Source: Chlamydiia bacterium (GTDB lineage: Bacteria > Chlamydiota > Chlamydiia > Chlamydiales > SM23-39). From it: 36,133 nt of DNA. The notes beneath the pieces are model-generated. The model was given only the letters and a program-made list of their open reading frames with translations, was not told where the DNA came from and did no database searches. This document shows, piece by piece, positions 16,876-25,792 of this stretch. The DNA lies in NCBI GenBank assembly GCA_016213175.1, contig JACRBF010000014.1:1-36133 (forward strand). The letters run 5' to 3'. A program made the translations under genes and the position numbers. Each line of letters starts with the position of its first letter. Positions within the stretch are counted from its first letter, which is position 1.

Positions 16876-18897
16876 ATGCGACAGTCAGCATTTTCTCCTC
16901 CAGGATCTCCCGATCGAAGGCGCCTCGCAGGTCTTGCGCTCGTCCTCTTCCTCCTCTTTGCCACTCTCATCGTCCGATTTTATAAAATTCAAATTATTGA
17001 GCATGAAAAATGGACGCAGCAGGCGTTAGCCCAGCATGAACATGCGGTGACGATCCCTTTCATGCGAGGTTCGTTTTATTCGAATACGTCAATCAAAAAG
17101 GGGCATCCCGAGGAGGATTTCCCCTTTGTTGTCGATGTGCCGAAGTTCCATCTGTTTATCGATCCCGATTCGATTCCCGCAGAATTGAAGGGAAAAATGG
17201 CTGCTGAATTAGTGGCTTTGCTCCCTCTTTCTTCGCAGAAAAAGAGCAAGGCATATGCCGAGTTTGAACGTAAAAGCCGCAGTCGTAAAATCGCAACCTG
17301 GCTTGATCGGAAAGAACGGCTGGAGATTGAGAAATGGTGGGGTCCTTTTTCAAAACGGGAAAAAATCCCTCGAAACGCCCTATTTTTCACCTCTGAATTC
17401 AAGCGCTCTTACCCCTTTGGGAGTTTGCTTGGAGCGGTGCTCCATACAGTACAGGATGCAAGAGATCCGAAGGATCAGCAGAATTTACCGACCGGCGGTT
17501 TAGAAATGCTATTTCATCCTTATCTAAAGGGGTCGTTTGGAAAGAAAATCGTTAGGCACTCTCCGCGCAATCCCTTGGATACTGGTAAAATCGTCATAGA
17601 GCCGGAAAATGGGGCGGATATCTATCTCACGGTGAACCATTATCTTCAAGCCATGGCGGAGGCCGAATTGCAAAAAGGGGTAGAGGCGGCAAGAGCCAAG
17701 GGGGGCTGGGCTGTAATGATGGATCCCTACACGGGAGAAATTTTGGCGATTGCTCAGACGCCTCCCTTTGATTTGACGCGTTATGCCGACTACTTCAACG
17801 ATCCGCAATTGCAAGAAAGAACTCGAGTCAAGGCTGTGAGCGATTGCTATGAGCCGGGTTCAATTTTTAAGCCGATCACGATTGCCGTATGTATGAAGGC
17901 CAATGAAGAACTCGTGAAACACGGGAAAAAGCCGATTTTTGCGCCGGAGGAGAAAGTTCCTTGCGCCAATGGGTGGTTCCCAGGAAGGAGCACTCCACTC
18001 AAAGATGCGAGGGTGCACTCTTTTCTCAATCTGGAGTTGGCACTGCAAAAATCTTCGAATGTCTACATGGCAAGACTCATTCACCGTTTGATCGAAAGCA
18101 TGGGGGATGAGTGGTATCGCCGTACTCTTTCCGAGGTCTTTGGATTCGGAAAGAAAACGGGGATTGAACTGCCGGCGGAACAGGCAGGTCTCCTTCCTAC
18201 GCCCGGCAAACTCCATCCTAATGGGAAGCTCGAATGGTCTTTGCCTACGCCTTATTCTCTCGCTATCGGCCATAATATCCTCATCAACGCCATGCAGATT
18301 GTGAGAGCCTACGCTATTTTCGCTAATGGCGGCAAGGCGGTACAGCCGCATCTCGTGCGTAAGATTGTTAAAACAATGCCCGATGGGACAAAAAAGATTC
18401 TGCTTGATCTTACGGGGTATCGGGCCAGCGAGCAGGTATTGAATCCCACAGTGTGCAAAACGATTGTGCGCGGGATGAAATTTGCGACGAAAGAGGGGGG
18501 TACTTCAAAAAGGGCGGATATTCCAGGCTACACTGAAGCGGGTAAATCGGGCACTGCCGAAAAAATTATCGAAGGTGTCTATTCAAAAGATCATCATATC
18601 GCCTCTTTTCTAGGATTTGCCCCCGCTGACAATCCCCGATTCGTTTTATTGGTTTCTCTAGACGATCCAGAAAAAAGGACGATCCCTGGGATTGGGAAAA
18701 TGCAAATGGGAGGCGTGAGCGCGGCGCCCGTTTTCCGAGAAATTGCAGGCAAGGCCCTCCAATATTTGGGGGTGACTCCCGATGATCCTTACGGATGGTC
18801 ATTAGGCGATCCGCGCAGAGATCCTAAAAAAGCCCATTGGGCGCGCGAGGTGGAGGCATTGAAAGAGCTTTACCACAAGTGGAATGGAGGCACGTGA
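16876..18897 (+). CDS. ftsI: penicillin-binding protein 3 / FtsI transpeptidase
   Basis: YEPGSIFKPI (SxxK), SSN motif, KSGTAEK (KTG box). Confidence 0.95.
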   Translation: MRQSAFSPPGSPDRRRLAGLALVLFLLFATLIVRFYKIQIIEHEKWTQQALAQHEHAVTIPFMRGSFYSNTSIKKGHPEEDFPFVVDVPKFHLFIDPDSIPAELKGKMAAELVALLPLSSQKKSKAYAEFERKSRSRKIATWLDRKERLEIEKWWGPFSKREKIPRNALFFTSEFKRSYPFGSLLGAVLHTVQDARDPKDQQNLPTGGLEMLFHPYLKGSFGKKIVRHSPRNPLDTGKIVIEPENGADIYLTVNHYLQAMAEAELQKGVEAARAKGGWAVMMDPYTGEILAIAQTPPFDLTRYADYFNDPQLQERTRVKAVSDCYEPGSIFKPITIAVCMKANEELVKHGKKPIFAPEEKVPCANGWFPGRSTPLKDARVHSFLNLELALQKSSNVYMARLIHRLIESMGDEWYRRTLSEVFGFGKKTGIELPAEQAGLLPTPGKLHPNGKLEWSLPTPYSLAIGHNILINAMQIVRAYAIFANGGKAVQPHLVRKIVKTMPDGTKKILLDLTGYRASEQVLNPTVCKTIVRGMKFATKEGGTSKRADIPGYTEAGKSGTAEKIIEGVYSKDHHIASFLGFAPADNPRFVLLVSLDDPEKRTIPGIGKMQMGGVSAAPVFREIAGKALQYLGVTPDDPYGWSLGDPRRDPKKAHWAREVEALKELYHKWNGGT

Positions 18898-20333
18898 AGT
18901 TAAAAATTTTGATTCGGGATTTGCCTGAAGTGACGGTAAGGGGAAGTAAAGAAACGGAAATTCATGGATTGAGTTCCCATTCTCAGACGGTCACTCCTGG
19001 AGATCTCTTCATCGCCAAAAAAGGATTGCATGCAGATGGTTCTACATTTATTCCGCAGGCTATAGAGGCGGGGGCATCTGCTGTCTTGACGTCTTTTTAT
19101 GATCCCTTTTTAAAAACAGTTCAGCTCATTTGCCCAAATCCAGAACACATTGAGGCGGCTCTTGCGACTCGATATTATGGGTCTCCTTCTCGAGATCTTT
19201 TGGCGGTGGGCGTAACGGGAACGAAGGGCAAGACGACTAGTGCATACCTCATTCAGCATCTCTTGAATGGACTAGGGCAATCGTGCGGTCTCATGAGTAC
19301 GATAGAAACGGTAGCAGGAACGAAGCATTATCCATCGACACTGACAACTCATGATGCTATTTACAATCAGAAGATGTTGCGAGAGATGCTAACGCAAGGC
19401 TGTAAGGCGGTTTCCATGGAGATCTCCTCTCATGGACTTGTGCAGGGTAGAGTGGATGAGATCGAGTTTCAAATGGCAGTCTTTACAAATCTTTCCCCTG
19501 ATCACCTCGATTACCATCAGACCATAGAAGCGTACGCGGGGGTAAAGAGCCTGCTTTTCACGAGAGCGCGGTTTGGAATTTTCAATGCCGATAGTCCTTG
19601 GATGGAGCGAATAAGGCAGGGCAAAGAGGGGATGACGTTTGGGATAGAAAATCCCGCAGACGTGCGGGCTCAGGAGATTGAGAGCAGGGAGCGGGAGATG
19701 TTCTTTACTGTGACTTATCAAGGGATGAGCGCACGTATGAAAACTTCTCTCAGAGGTCTTTTCAATGTATCGAATTGGCTTGGCGCTATAGCGGTAGGAC
19801 TCCATCTAGGCGCGCCTCTGGAACAGATTGCCTCGATTGTGGGTAAACCCGTACAGATTCCGGGTCGTATGGAATTAGTGTTTGATGCACTCGGAGTTCG
19901 CGTTTATGTTGATTTTGCTCATACAGGGGAATCGTTGAAAAGCGCGCTCTCTACAGTGTGCGAGGGGATGGAGGGGCGTCTAATCGTTGTATTCGGATGT
20001 GGCGGCAACCGCGACCCGAGACGGCGCAAGGGAATGGCAGAGGCTGCGGAGGCGCTTGCCGATTTCTCTATCCTCACTACGGATAATCCCCGCACAGAAG
20101 ATCCAGAAAAGATCTGCCGCGAAATTCTTTCTGGTTTTCGATCGAAAGACAACGTGGTTGTGGAGATGGATCGACGTCAAGCGATTGAGCGGGCCATCCA
20201 AATGGCCAAGCAGGGGGATGTTGTATTGATTGCTGGTAAAGGGCACGAAACCACCCAGATTTTTGATAGACGTACGGTCCCCTTTGATGACCGACTTGTT
20301 GCGAAAGAGGCATTAAACCTCTTGCGTAACTAA
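18894..20333 (+). CDS. murE: UDP-N-acetylmuramoyl-tripeptide synthetase MurE (GTG start overlapping ftsI stop)
   Basis: GVTGTKGKTTSAYL ATP-binding, NLSPDHLDYH, DNPRTEDP. Confidence 0.95.
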   Translation: MKLKILIRDLPEVTVRGSKETEIHGLSSHSQTVTPGDLFIAKKGLHADGSTFIPQAIEAGASAVLTSFYDPFLKTVQLICPNPEHIEAALATRYYGSPSRDLLAVGVTGTKGKTTSAYLIQHLLNGLGQSCGLMSTIETVAGTKHYPSTLTTHDAIYNQKMLREMLTQGCKAVSMEISSHGLVQGRVDEIEFQMAVFTNLSPDHLDYHQTIEAYAGVKSLLFTRARFGIFNADSPWMERIRQGKEGMTFGIENPADVRAQEIESREREMFFTVTYQGMSARMKTSLRGLFNVSNWLGAIAVGLHLGAPLEQIASIVGKPVQIPGRMELVFDALGVRVYVDFAHTGESLKSALSTVCEGMEGRLIVVFGCGGNRDPRRRKGMAEAAEALADFSILTTDNPRTEDPEKICREILSGFRSKDNVVVEMDRRQAIERAIQMAKQGDVVLIAGKGHETTQIFDRRTVPFDDRLVAKEALNLLRN

Positions 20334-20489
20334 CGTTCTGTCGATTTTCTGGTTATTTTGAGCCGATTTCGATTTAAAATTGGGGAGCAATATACTATTG
20401 TCGATATTGCTCCCCAATTTTGAAGTCGAAAATCGGCCAAAATAATCCAGAAAATCAACGAACCGTTAGTTACGCAAGAAGTCTATTGC
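20311..20489 (+). repeat. Palindromic element family A, copy A3
   Basis: CTCTTGCGTAACTAACG / CGTTAGTTACGCAAGA TIRs; loop TACTATTGTCGA identical to A2. Confidence 0.9.
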
Positions 20490-20523
20490 AAAAAGTGTCA
20501 GCTTCTGCAATCCTGGCCAGTTC

Positions 20524-21195
20524 ATGAGCGCCTTGTACAAGTATTTTTTATGCCTTGGGTTTCTTGTCTGCTGTCTTTTTGCAGACTCTCAGGTTCCTCT
20601 TGCCCATTCGGTGAGTTCGGGATTAGGGCCTACCGTTGTCATCGATGCAGGGCACGGGGGACAAGATCGGGGGACGAAGGCAAAAAATCCTTTTTGCGAA
20701 GAGAAAAGGGTGTGTTTACAGACGGCAAGACTGGTGAAAAAGTACCTCGATCAGTTGGGCTACCATGTTATCATGACTCGCGATGTTGATGCGTTCATTT
20801 CCTTGCAGAGGCGCGTGGAAATCGCGAAACAGGCCGATTCTGACATCTTTGTCAGCATCCATTTTAATTCTGCAAGGTCGCCGAACGCGCAGGGAATCGA
20901 GATCTTTTTTTACGATTCGCAGCAGTACAAAAAACGAGCTGCTGCGTCTAAACGGCTGGCTGATTCGCTCCTCCTGCGCCTCTTACGTCGTACAGACGCC
21001 CATTCCCGCGGAGTCAAAAAAGGGAATTTCTACGTACTTCGAGAGACTTCTATGCCGGCCGTGATTGTTGAAGGGGGATTCATCTCGCATCCTGCCGAAC
21101 GGGTCAACTTACGCTCTTTGGAGTACCAAGAAAAAATTGCCAGAGGGATTGCGGATGGCATCGATTACTACTTCAAAAAGCCCATACGGAGGTAA
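20524..21195 (+). CDS. amiA: N-acetylmuramoyl-L-alanine amidase (Amidase_3)
   Basis: VIDAGHGGQDRGT, SIHFNSA, VEGGFISHP. Confidence 0.9.
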   Translation: MSALYKYFLCLGFLVCCLFADSQVPLAHSVSSGLGPTVVIDAGHGGQDRGTKAKNPFCEEKRVCLQTARLVKKYLDQLGYHVIMTRDVDAFISLQRRVEIAKQADSDIFVSIHFNSARSPNAQGIEIFFYDSQQYKKRAAASKRLADSLLLRLLRRTDAHSRGVKKGNFYVLRETSMPAVIVEGGFISHPAERVNLRSLEYQEKIARGIADGIDYYFKKPIRR

Positions 21196-21197
21196 TA

Positions 21198-21361
21198 ATA
21201 CCAATTATCGAAAATAACTTTGTATTTCAGCTGCGTCAAAGCTGCCCAGATTCGACGATCGTAAGTGGCGTAGTATTAGATCAATACAACGCCACTTACG
21301 ATCGTCGAATCTAGGCGCTTTCACGCGCTCAAATGCAACGTTATTTTTGATAAATGGTATA
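21198..21361. repeat. Palindromic element family E, full copy E1
   Basis: ATACCAATTATCGAAAATAAC / GTTATTTTTGATAAATGGTAT outer arms; perfect 24-bp inner arms 21248-21312. Confidence 0.9.
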
Positions 21362-21402
21362 AACTATCATCAAATCCATGAACAGGCTCTTGGGACGTTC
21401 TG

Positions 21403-21831
21403 TTATCCTTCATTGTCTGCTTCGTAACCAGCGTCTGCTTGTGTTAGACTCCGGAGTGCTGTCTTTAGCCTGAGGAACTTCAGCATTCGATATGCAGTTC
21501 GGTTTGTTTTGAGGGAGTGGGGGGAGCTTATATGCCTGGCGTAACGAACTGCATTAGGTTGCGTTGCCGTTTGTGCTGCGGGGTCTCCTAACTCGAGTGG
21601 CGGTGGATAGGAGGATTCTTCAGCAGCCCCCCTCTCGTCAGAAGAAAAGGGGGAATCACTTACATAGAAGACGACACATCTAGATTGCAAAGATGGGCTT
21701 GAAGACGCTTCAGTCGACTGTGGATCTGGTCGCGGCAGAGAAGAGGTGTGCTCCTCTGATGACGAGATCGTTGTAGTGGGTGGTGTTGCCGCAGTGGCAG
21801 AGATCTGAAAATTTGTGGGCGAAGCGGACAT
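21403..21831 (-). CDS. hypothetical Ser/Thr/Pro-rich protein
   Basis: ORF of 142 aa, compositionally biased N-terminus; no homologue recognised. Confidence 0.45.
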   Translation of the reverse strand: MSASPTNFQISATAATPPTTTISSSEEHTSSLPRPDPQSTEASSSPSLQSRCVVFYVSDSPFSSDERGAAEESSYPPPLELGDPAAQTATQPNAVRYARHISSPHSLKTNRTAYRMLKFLRLKTALRSLTQADAGYEADNEG

Positions 21832-21865
21832 AGTCTACCTGTAAAATATTTGATGTTCGGCGTGT

Positions 21866-21893
21866 TGGCGCGTTCAAATGTGAAGTTATTTAT
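21866..21893. repeat. Family E end fragment
   Basis: GCGCGTTCAAATGTGAAGTTATTTA resembles E1 right arm CGCGCTCAAATGCAACGTTATTTTT. Confidence 0.5.
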
Positions 21894-22513
21894 TGCTCCA
21901 TGAAGCTAGGATCTGCCGGAACATTTGCAGGTGGTGGCGATGTATTCCCGTCTCTAGGAGGCGGGTCCGGAAACACAAGCCTTCTTCGCGTCTGAGGCGC
22001 CTCTGGTTGAGGAGGCGGGGGAGAGGCTGGAGGGGAGTTGAGAGAAGGGGGCGACGCCAGGGGAGAGGGAAGAGGGGAGGGTTGCGTCACAGCTGCCGGC
22101 GAAAGCTGGCTGCTTGAAGGGCTTGTTGGTATGGTGTTCAACGGGGGTAACGGTGAAGATGAATTACTTAAGGGCTGAGGAGGCGGCGAAGAAGGGAACG
22201 GCCACGGAGGAACGATTAAAGACCTAGGTAGTGGCGGGGTATTGGGGGGTGCTGGCGGCTCTACTGCCATATCACTATGGGGGGTGTTCGAAGCGGAGTT
22301 GGGTTGTATCGCATTCCCGCGCGGAGGTGGCTGGGTATTATTTACAGGCAGAGGCGTAGTTCTCCCAAGCAGGGATGGGGGGTGGGGCTGGTCTGGATTT
22401 AGGTTTGGCAACAAATTTCTTAGGTGCATCAGAGAAGGGGCTGGAGGCTGCTCCGAAGGGGGCAATGCCGAAGCAGGCGCTTCAGGAGAGGATGGGGAAA
22501 CTGGATTTGACAT
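21890..22513 (-). CDS. proline-rich low-complexity protein
   Basis: 207 aa ORF, repeated PPPP/SPPP stretches, ends RRRLVFPDPPPRDGN. Confidence 0.6.
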   Translation of the reverse strand: MSNPVSPSSPEAPASALPPSEQPPAPSLMHLRNLLPNLNPDQPHPPSLLGRTTPLPVNNTQPPPRGNAIQPNSASNTPHSDMAVEPPAPPNTPPLPRSLIVPPWPFPSSPPPQPLSNSSSPLPPLNTIPTSPSSSQLSPAAVTQPSPLPSPLASPPSLNSPPASPPPPQPEAPQTRRRLVFPDPPPRDGNTSPPPANVPADPSFMEQ

Positions 22514-22552
22514 AAAACCTTTAATTTTACGGTGAGATTTTAATGCATTGTG

Positions 22553-22615
22553 GAATAAAAGTCATCGCTTTTTTATTCGATTTGCTTTGGGCTCCTTTGA
22601 GGTGGAACGGGTATA
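22553..22615. repeat. Family C half-element
   Basis: TCGATTTGCTTTGGGCTCCTTTGAGGTGGAACGGGTATA matches right half of 30463-30630. Confidence 0.85.
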
Positions 22616-22620
22616 GGTGC

Positions 22621-22692
22621 GTCCTCGGCGGGAGTTGAACCTGCGACCTGTCGCTTAGGAGGCGACCGCTCTATCCACTGAGCTACGAGGAC
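22621..22692 (-). tRNA. tRNA-Arg (anticodon CCT)
   Basis: Cloverleaf on minus strand: GTCCTCG acceptor / CGAGGAC, GCTCAGTGGATAGAGC D arm, loop CTCCTAA, TTCAA T loop. Confidence 0.95.
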
Positions 22693-22781
22693 ATGGGAAG
22701 AAGTTTACCCCGTTCTTGCATTTCGTAACAATCCAAAGTACACTTTGCCTTTGTAGACGTCCTCTTAGAGGAGATTCGGGT

Positions 22782-24230
22782 ATGCAGGCAGATATTGGGT
22801 TAATTGGTCTTGCCGTCATGGGGCAAAATCTTGTATTGAATATGGCGGATCACGGTTATACGGTGGCTGTGTTCAATCGGACTGTTTCGAAAGTAGATGA
22901 GTTTTTAGCAGGACTTGCACGGGGTAAGAAAATTGTTGGATGCCACGATCTCAAGGCGCTTGCAGCCTGTTTGAAAAGACCGCGTAAAGTAATGCTCATG
23001 GTTAAAGCGGGAGATCCCGTCGATGAATTTATCGATCACCTTCTCCCCTTCTTGGAAAAGGGCGATATCGTGATTGATGGCGGCAATAGCCACTTTCCTG
23101 ATAGTCAGCGTCGCTATGAAGCGTTGAAAGCAAAAGGGATTTTATTCGTCGGCACGGGGATTTCGGGGGGCGAAGAGGGCGCGCGCCATGGCCCCTCGAT
23201 TATGCCAGGGGGGAATCTAGAGGCTTGGACCCATGTGAAACCGATTTTCCAAGCGATCGCAGCCTGCTCGGAGGATGGCGCTCCCTGTTGCGATTGGGTG
23301 GGCGAGGGGGGCGCTGGGCACTATGTCAAAATGGTCCATAATGGGATTGAGTATGGCGATATGCAGCTCATTTGCGAGGCTTACGAATTGCTCCAGAAAG
23401 TGGGTCATTGCACCTATCCGCAATTGCACAGCATCTTTTCCCAGTGGGATCGAGGGTCTTTGAATAGTTATTTGATTGAAATTACCGCAGACATCTTTAC
23501 GAAGCTTGATGTGGATGGAGGGCCGCTCATTGAAAAAATTCTCGATGTGGCAGGGCAAAAAGGGACGGGTAAATGGACAGGAATCGATGCGCTCGATCGG
23601 GGAATGCCGCTGACCCTGATTGGCGAGGCGGTCTTTGCCAGATGCCTTTCTTCTCTGAAAGAGGAACGGGTTCAGGCAAGCCGTCGCTACGCAGCAGCTC
23701 CTAAGGCTGCCATCGCCGACAAGGAAGAATTTGTCCGTCAAGTAGCAGAGGCGCTCTATGCTTCCAAGATCATCAGCTATGCGCAAGGATTCATGCTCAT
23801 GCGGAGCGCCTCCGAGGAGTATCGATGGAATCTCAACTTCGGCTCCATTGCACTCATGTGGCGCGGTGGCTGTATTATCCGAAGTAAGTTTCTCGGCAAG
23901 ATTAAACAAGCCTATGATGACAATCCGAAACTGGCCTCTCTATTAGTTGCGCCCTTTTTTGTGACTGAGATTCAAAAGGCACTTCCAGGATGGAGAAGGG
24001 TTGTGGCAGAGGGAGCCATGCGAGGCATCCCCATGCCCTGCTTGAGTACAGCACTCTCCTTTTTCGATGGGTATAGAAGCGCCAGACTTCCTGCTAATCT
24101 CTTGCAGGCGCAGCGGGATTACTTCGGCGCCCATACCTATGAAAGAGTCGATAAACCACGCGGGCAGTTCTTCCATACGAATTGGACAGGAACGGGGGGA
24201 GATGTGAGCTCTTCTTCTTATACCGTTTAG
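22782..24230 (+). CDS. gnd: 6-phosphogluconate dehydrogenase
   Basis: IGLIGLAVMGQNLVLNMADHGYTVAVFNRT, GISGGEEGARHGPSIMPGG, FHTNWTGTGG. Confidence 0.97.
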   Translation: MQADIGLIGLAVMGQNLVLNMADHGYTVAVFNRTVSKVDEFLAGLARGKKIVGCHDLKALAACLKRPRKVMLMVKAGDPVDEFIDHLLPFLEKGDIVIDGGNSHFPDSQRRYEALKAKGILFVGTGISGGEEGARHGPSIMPGGNLEAWTHVKPIFQAIAACSEDGAPCCDWVGEGGAGHYVKMVHNGIEYGDMQLICEAYELLQKVGHCTYPQLHSIFSQWDRGSLNSYLIEITADIFTKLDVDGGPLIEKILDVAGQKGTGKWTGIDALDRGMPLTLIGEAVFARCLSSLKEERVQASRRYAAAPKAAIADKEEFVRQVAEALYASKIISYAQGFMLMRSASEEYRWNLNFGSIALMWRGGCIIRSKFLGKIKQAYDDNPKLASLLVAPFFVTEIQKALPGWRRVVAEGAMRGIPMPCLSTALSFFDGYRSARLPANLLQAQRDYFGAHTYERVDKPRGQFFHTNWTGTGGDVSSSSYTV

Positions 24231-24237
24231 AACATCT

Positions 24238-24266
24238 ACCTCGACTTTGTAACTTTTCTATCCTAG
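24238..24266. repeat. Family F end fragment
   Basis: CCTCGACTTTGTAACTTTTCTA resembles F2 left end. Confidence 0.6.
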
Positions 24267-24336
24267 TAGTTTTTATTTTCGCATTCCTTTTAATGCTCTG
24301 TTTGTGCACTATAATGAAATAAAGTATGAGGGCATT

Positions 24337-25191
24337 ATGAATAAAATTAATTCTATTTATACAACAGTGAGTAGGGGTCAAGTTCATATTGCTGCCGATA
24401 CCAAATATATCGGTAGTATCGACTCTTACAATAACGGTTTCACCCAATTCTTTGCCTGGTTGTTTGGTCGCTCGATGGCGGTGAATTTTGATGGTAAAGT
24501 GCGCAGTGTCAATAAAGAAAGTTATACCAATCTGATTCGTTCTTTTACCCAAAATGACGCAATCAATGATATTGGCCAATGCAGTATATTCAGACCTATT
24601 GCCGAAGCGGCTACACTACCAACAGGCAATCTTAAAATGCGCGATGTCATTATAAGTGCAGACCGACAAGCGCTTTTTCAAAAACTCGCTATCGCCATTT
24701 CGCGAGGGGACACGACAAAGGCATTGTTGATGATCGGTAAGGGGGCAGAATTGGATACAGCATATTATGATAGAGGCCAGCTAAGTCCATCCTTTAGCAG
24801 AGATACATCGGATTTAGGTTCGAATTCTCGATATACCTTTACCGTCTTTTGCGCCGCCCCCATCTTGCAGGCTGCCCGCAAAGGGAATGTAGTAGTATGT
24901 AAATTTCTTCAAGACGCTGGTGCAAACTTATCTGTTAGTGGGAAAGGTTACGCTTTCAAAAGAGAAATTACCAACGTCGATAGCCGCTTAGAACTCGCAG
25001 CGCAGCCGAGATTGGTTGCTCGTCCTTGCCGTATCAGAGATGCAAAAGGTCATGATCATGACAGTGTTCACTATCGCGTGGAATATAGACCTCAGCTGCG
25101 CGAGCGCACAATTGTAACTACCCAAGATTCGAGATCAGGCGAGAAAAACTATCAACTCGACCAAGTCGATTTCAGTGTCGTAGAAGTATAA
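24337..25191 (+). CDS. ankyrin-repeat-like hypothetical protein
   Basis: ILQAARKGNVVVCKFLQDAGANLSV and AIAISRGDTTKALLMIGKGAELD ankyrin-like units; Met 24337 with upstream GAGGGC. Confidence 0.6.
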   Translation: MNKINSIYTTVSRGQVHIAADTKYIGSIDSYNNGFTQFFAWLFGRSMAVNFDGKVRSVNKESYTNLIRSFTQNDAINDIGQCSIFRPIAEAATLPTGNLKMRDVIISADRQALFQKLAIAISRGDTTKALLMIGKGAELDTAYYDRGQLSPSFSRDTSDLGSNSRYTFTVFCAAPILQAARKGNVVVCKFLQDAGANLSVSGKGYAFKREITNVDSRLELAAQPRLVARPCRIRDAKGHDHDSVHYRVEYRPQLRERTIVTTQDSRSGEKNYQLDQVDFSVVEV

Positions 25192-25262
25192 TTTTGCATC
25201 GAAAATCGGCTCAAAAGAACAGGAAAGTCGACAGCACCCTTAGTTACGCAAGAGGTCTATTG
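25190..25262. repeat. Family A half-element
   Basis: AATTTTGCATCGAAAATCGGCTCAAAAGAACAGGAAAGTCGACAG..TTAGTTACGCAAGAGGTCTATTG matches right half/TIR of A3. Confidence 0.8.
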
Positions 25263-25273
25263 AGGCACGGGTA

Positions 25274-25438
25274 TATACCGAACGTGATTCAAGAATCGGA
25301 TTTGGGTTGATGTGAAAGCTCTCTAGATTTGGCGATCGTAAGTTGCCCAATATTAGAAAAATGGGGGCAACTTACGATCGCCAAATCTAGAGGCTTTGAC
25401 ACAGCCGAAATCCCAATTTTTGAATCACGTTCGGTATA
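25274..25438. repeat. Palindromic element family D
   Basis: Perfect TIR TATACCGAACGTGATTCAA / TTGAATCACGTTCGGTATA; perfect inner arms 25325-25388. Confidence 0.92.
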
Positions 25439-25576
25439 CTCGTGCCATCTCAAAGGCACCCAGAAAATCGAATTGAAATCTCTCTAAAAGCGAATAAAAA
25501 AATCGAGGTCAATATTGCGTTAATGTTAACATCGATTTTTTATTAGATTTGCTTTGGGTACCTTTTAACTGGAACC
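25435..25576. repeat. Degenerate family C element
   Basis: TATACTCGTGCCATCTCAAAGGCACCCAGAAAATCGAATTGAAATCTCTCTAAAA.. matches 30463-30630 left arm. Confidence 0.8.
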
Positions 25577-25792
25577 ACTATATCAATCCCTCCCAATCAA
25601 GCAGGATGCTACTGGTACAAAAGAATGTTTTGCAGTATTCGTGCAGGAGCTTTGTCATGCAATTAAAAAAATAACTTGCGTGTAAAATTCGAATATGCTA
25701 GTGAGGTATTAAATGAACATGATGTTTTGAAGAGTCTCGGTCAGGGTTGACAGAATTTCTTCAAAGGGAGAATCAAAATGGATCTAACAATG

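Noticed and set aside
17860-18351. 163-aa minus-strand ORF
   Set aside because: Antisense to ftsI transpeptidase domain.
19389-19805. 138-aa minus-strand ORF
   Set aside because: Antisense to murE.
23217-23909. 230-aa minus-strand ORF
   Set aside because: Antisense to well-supported gnd; no recognisable domain.
24094-24579. 161-aa minus-strand ORF
   Set aside because: Spans the gnd 3' end, an element fragment and the ankyrin-like gene start; likely spurious.
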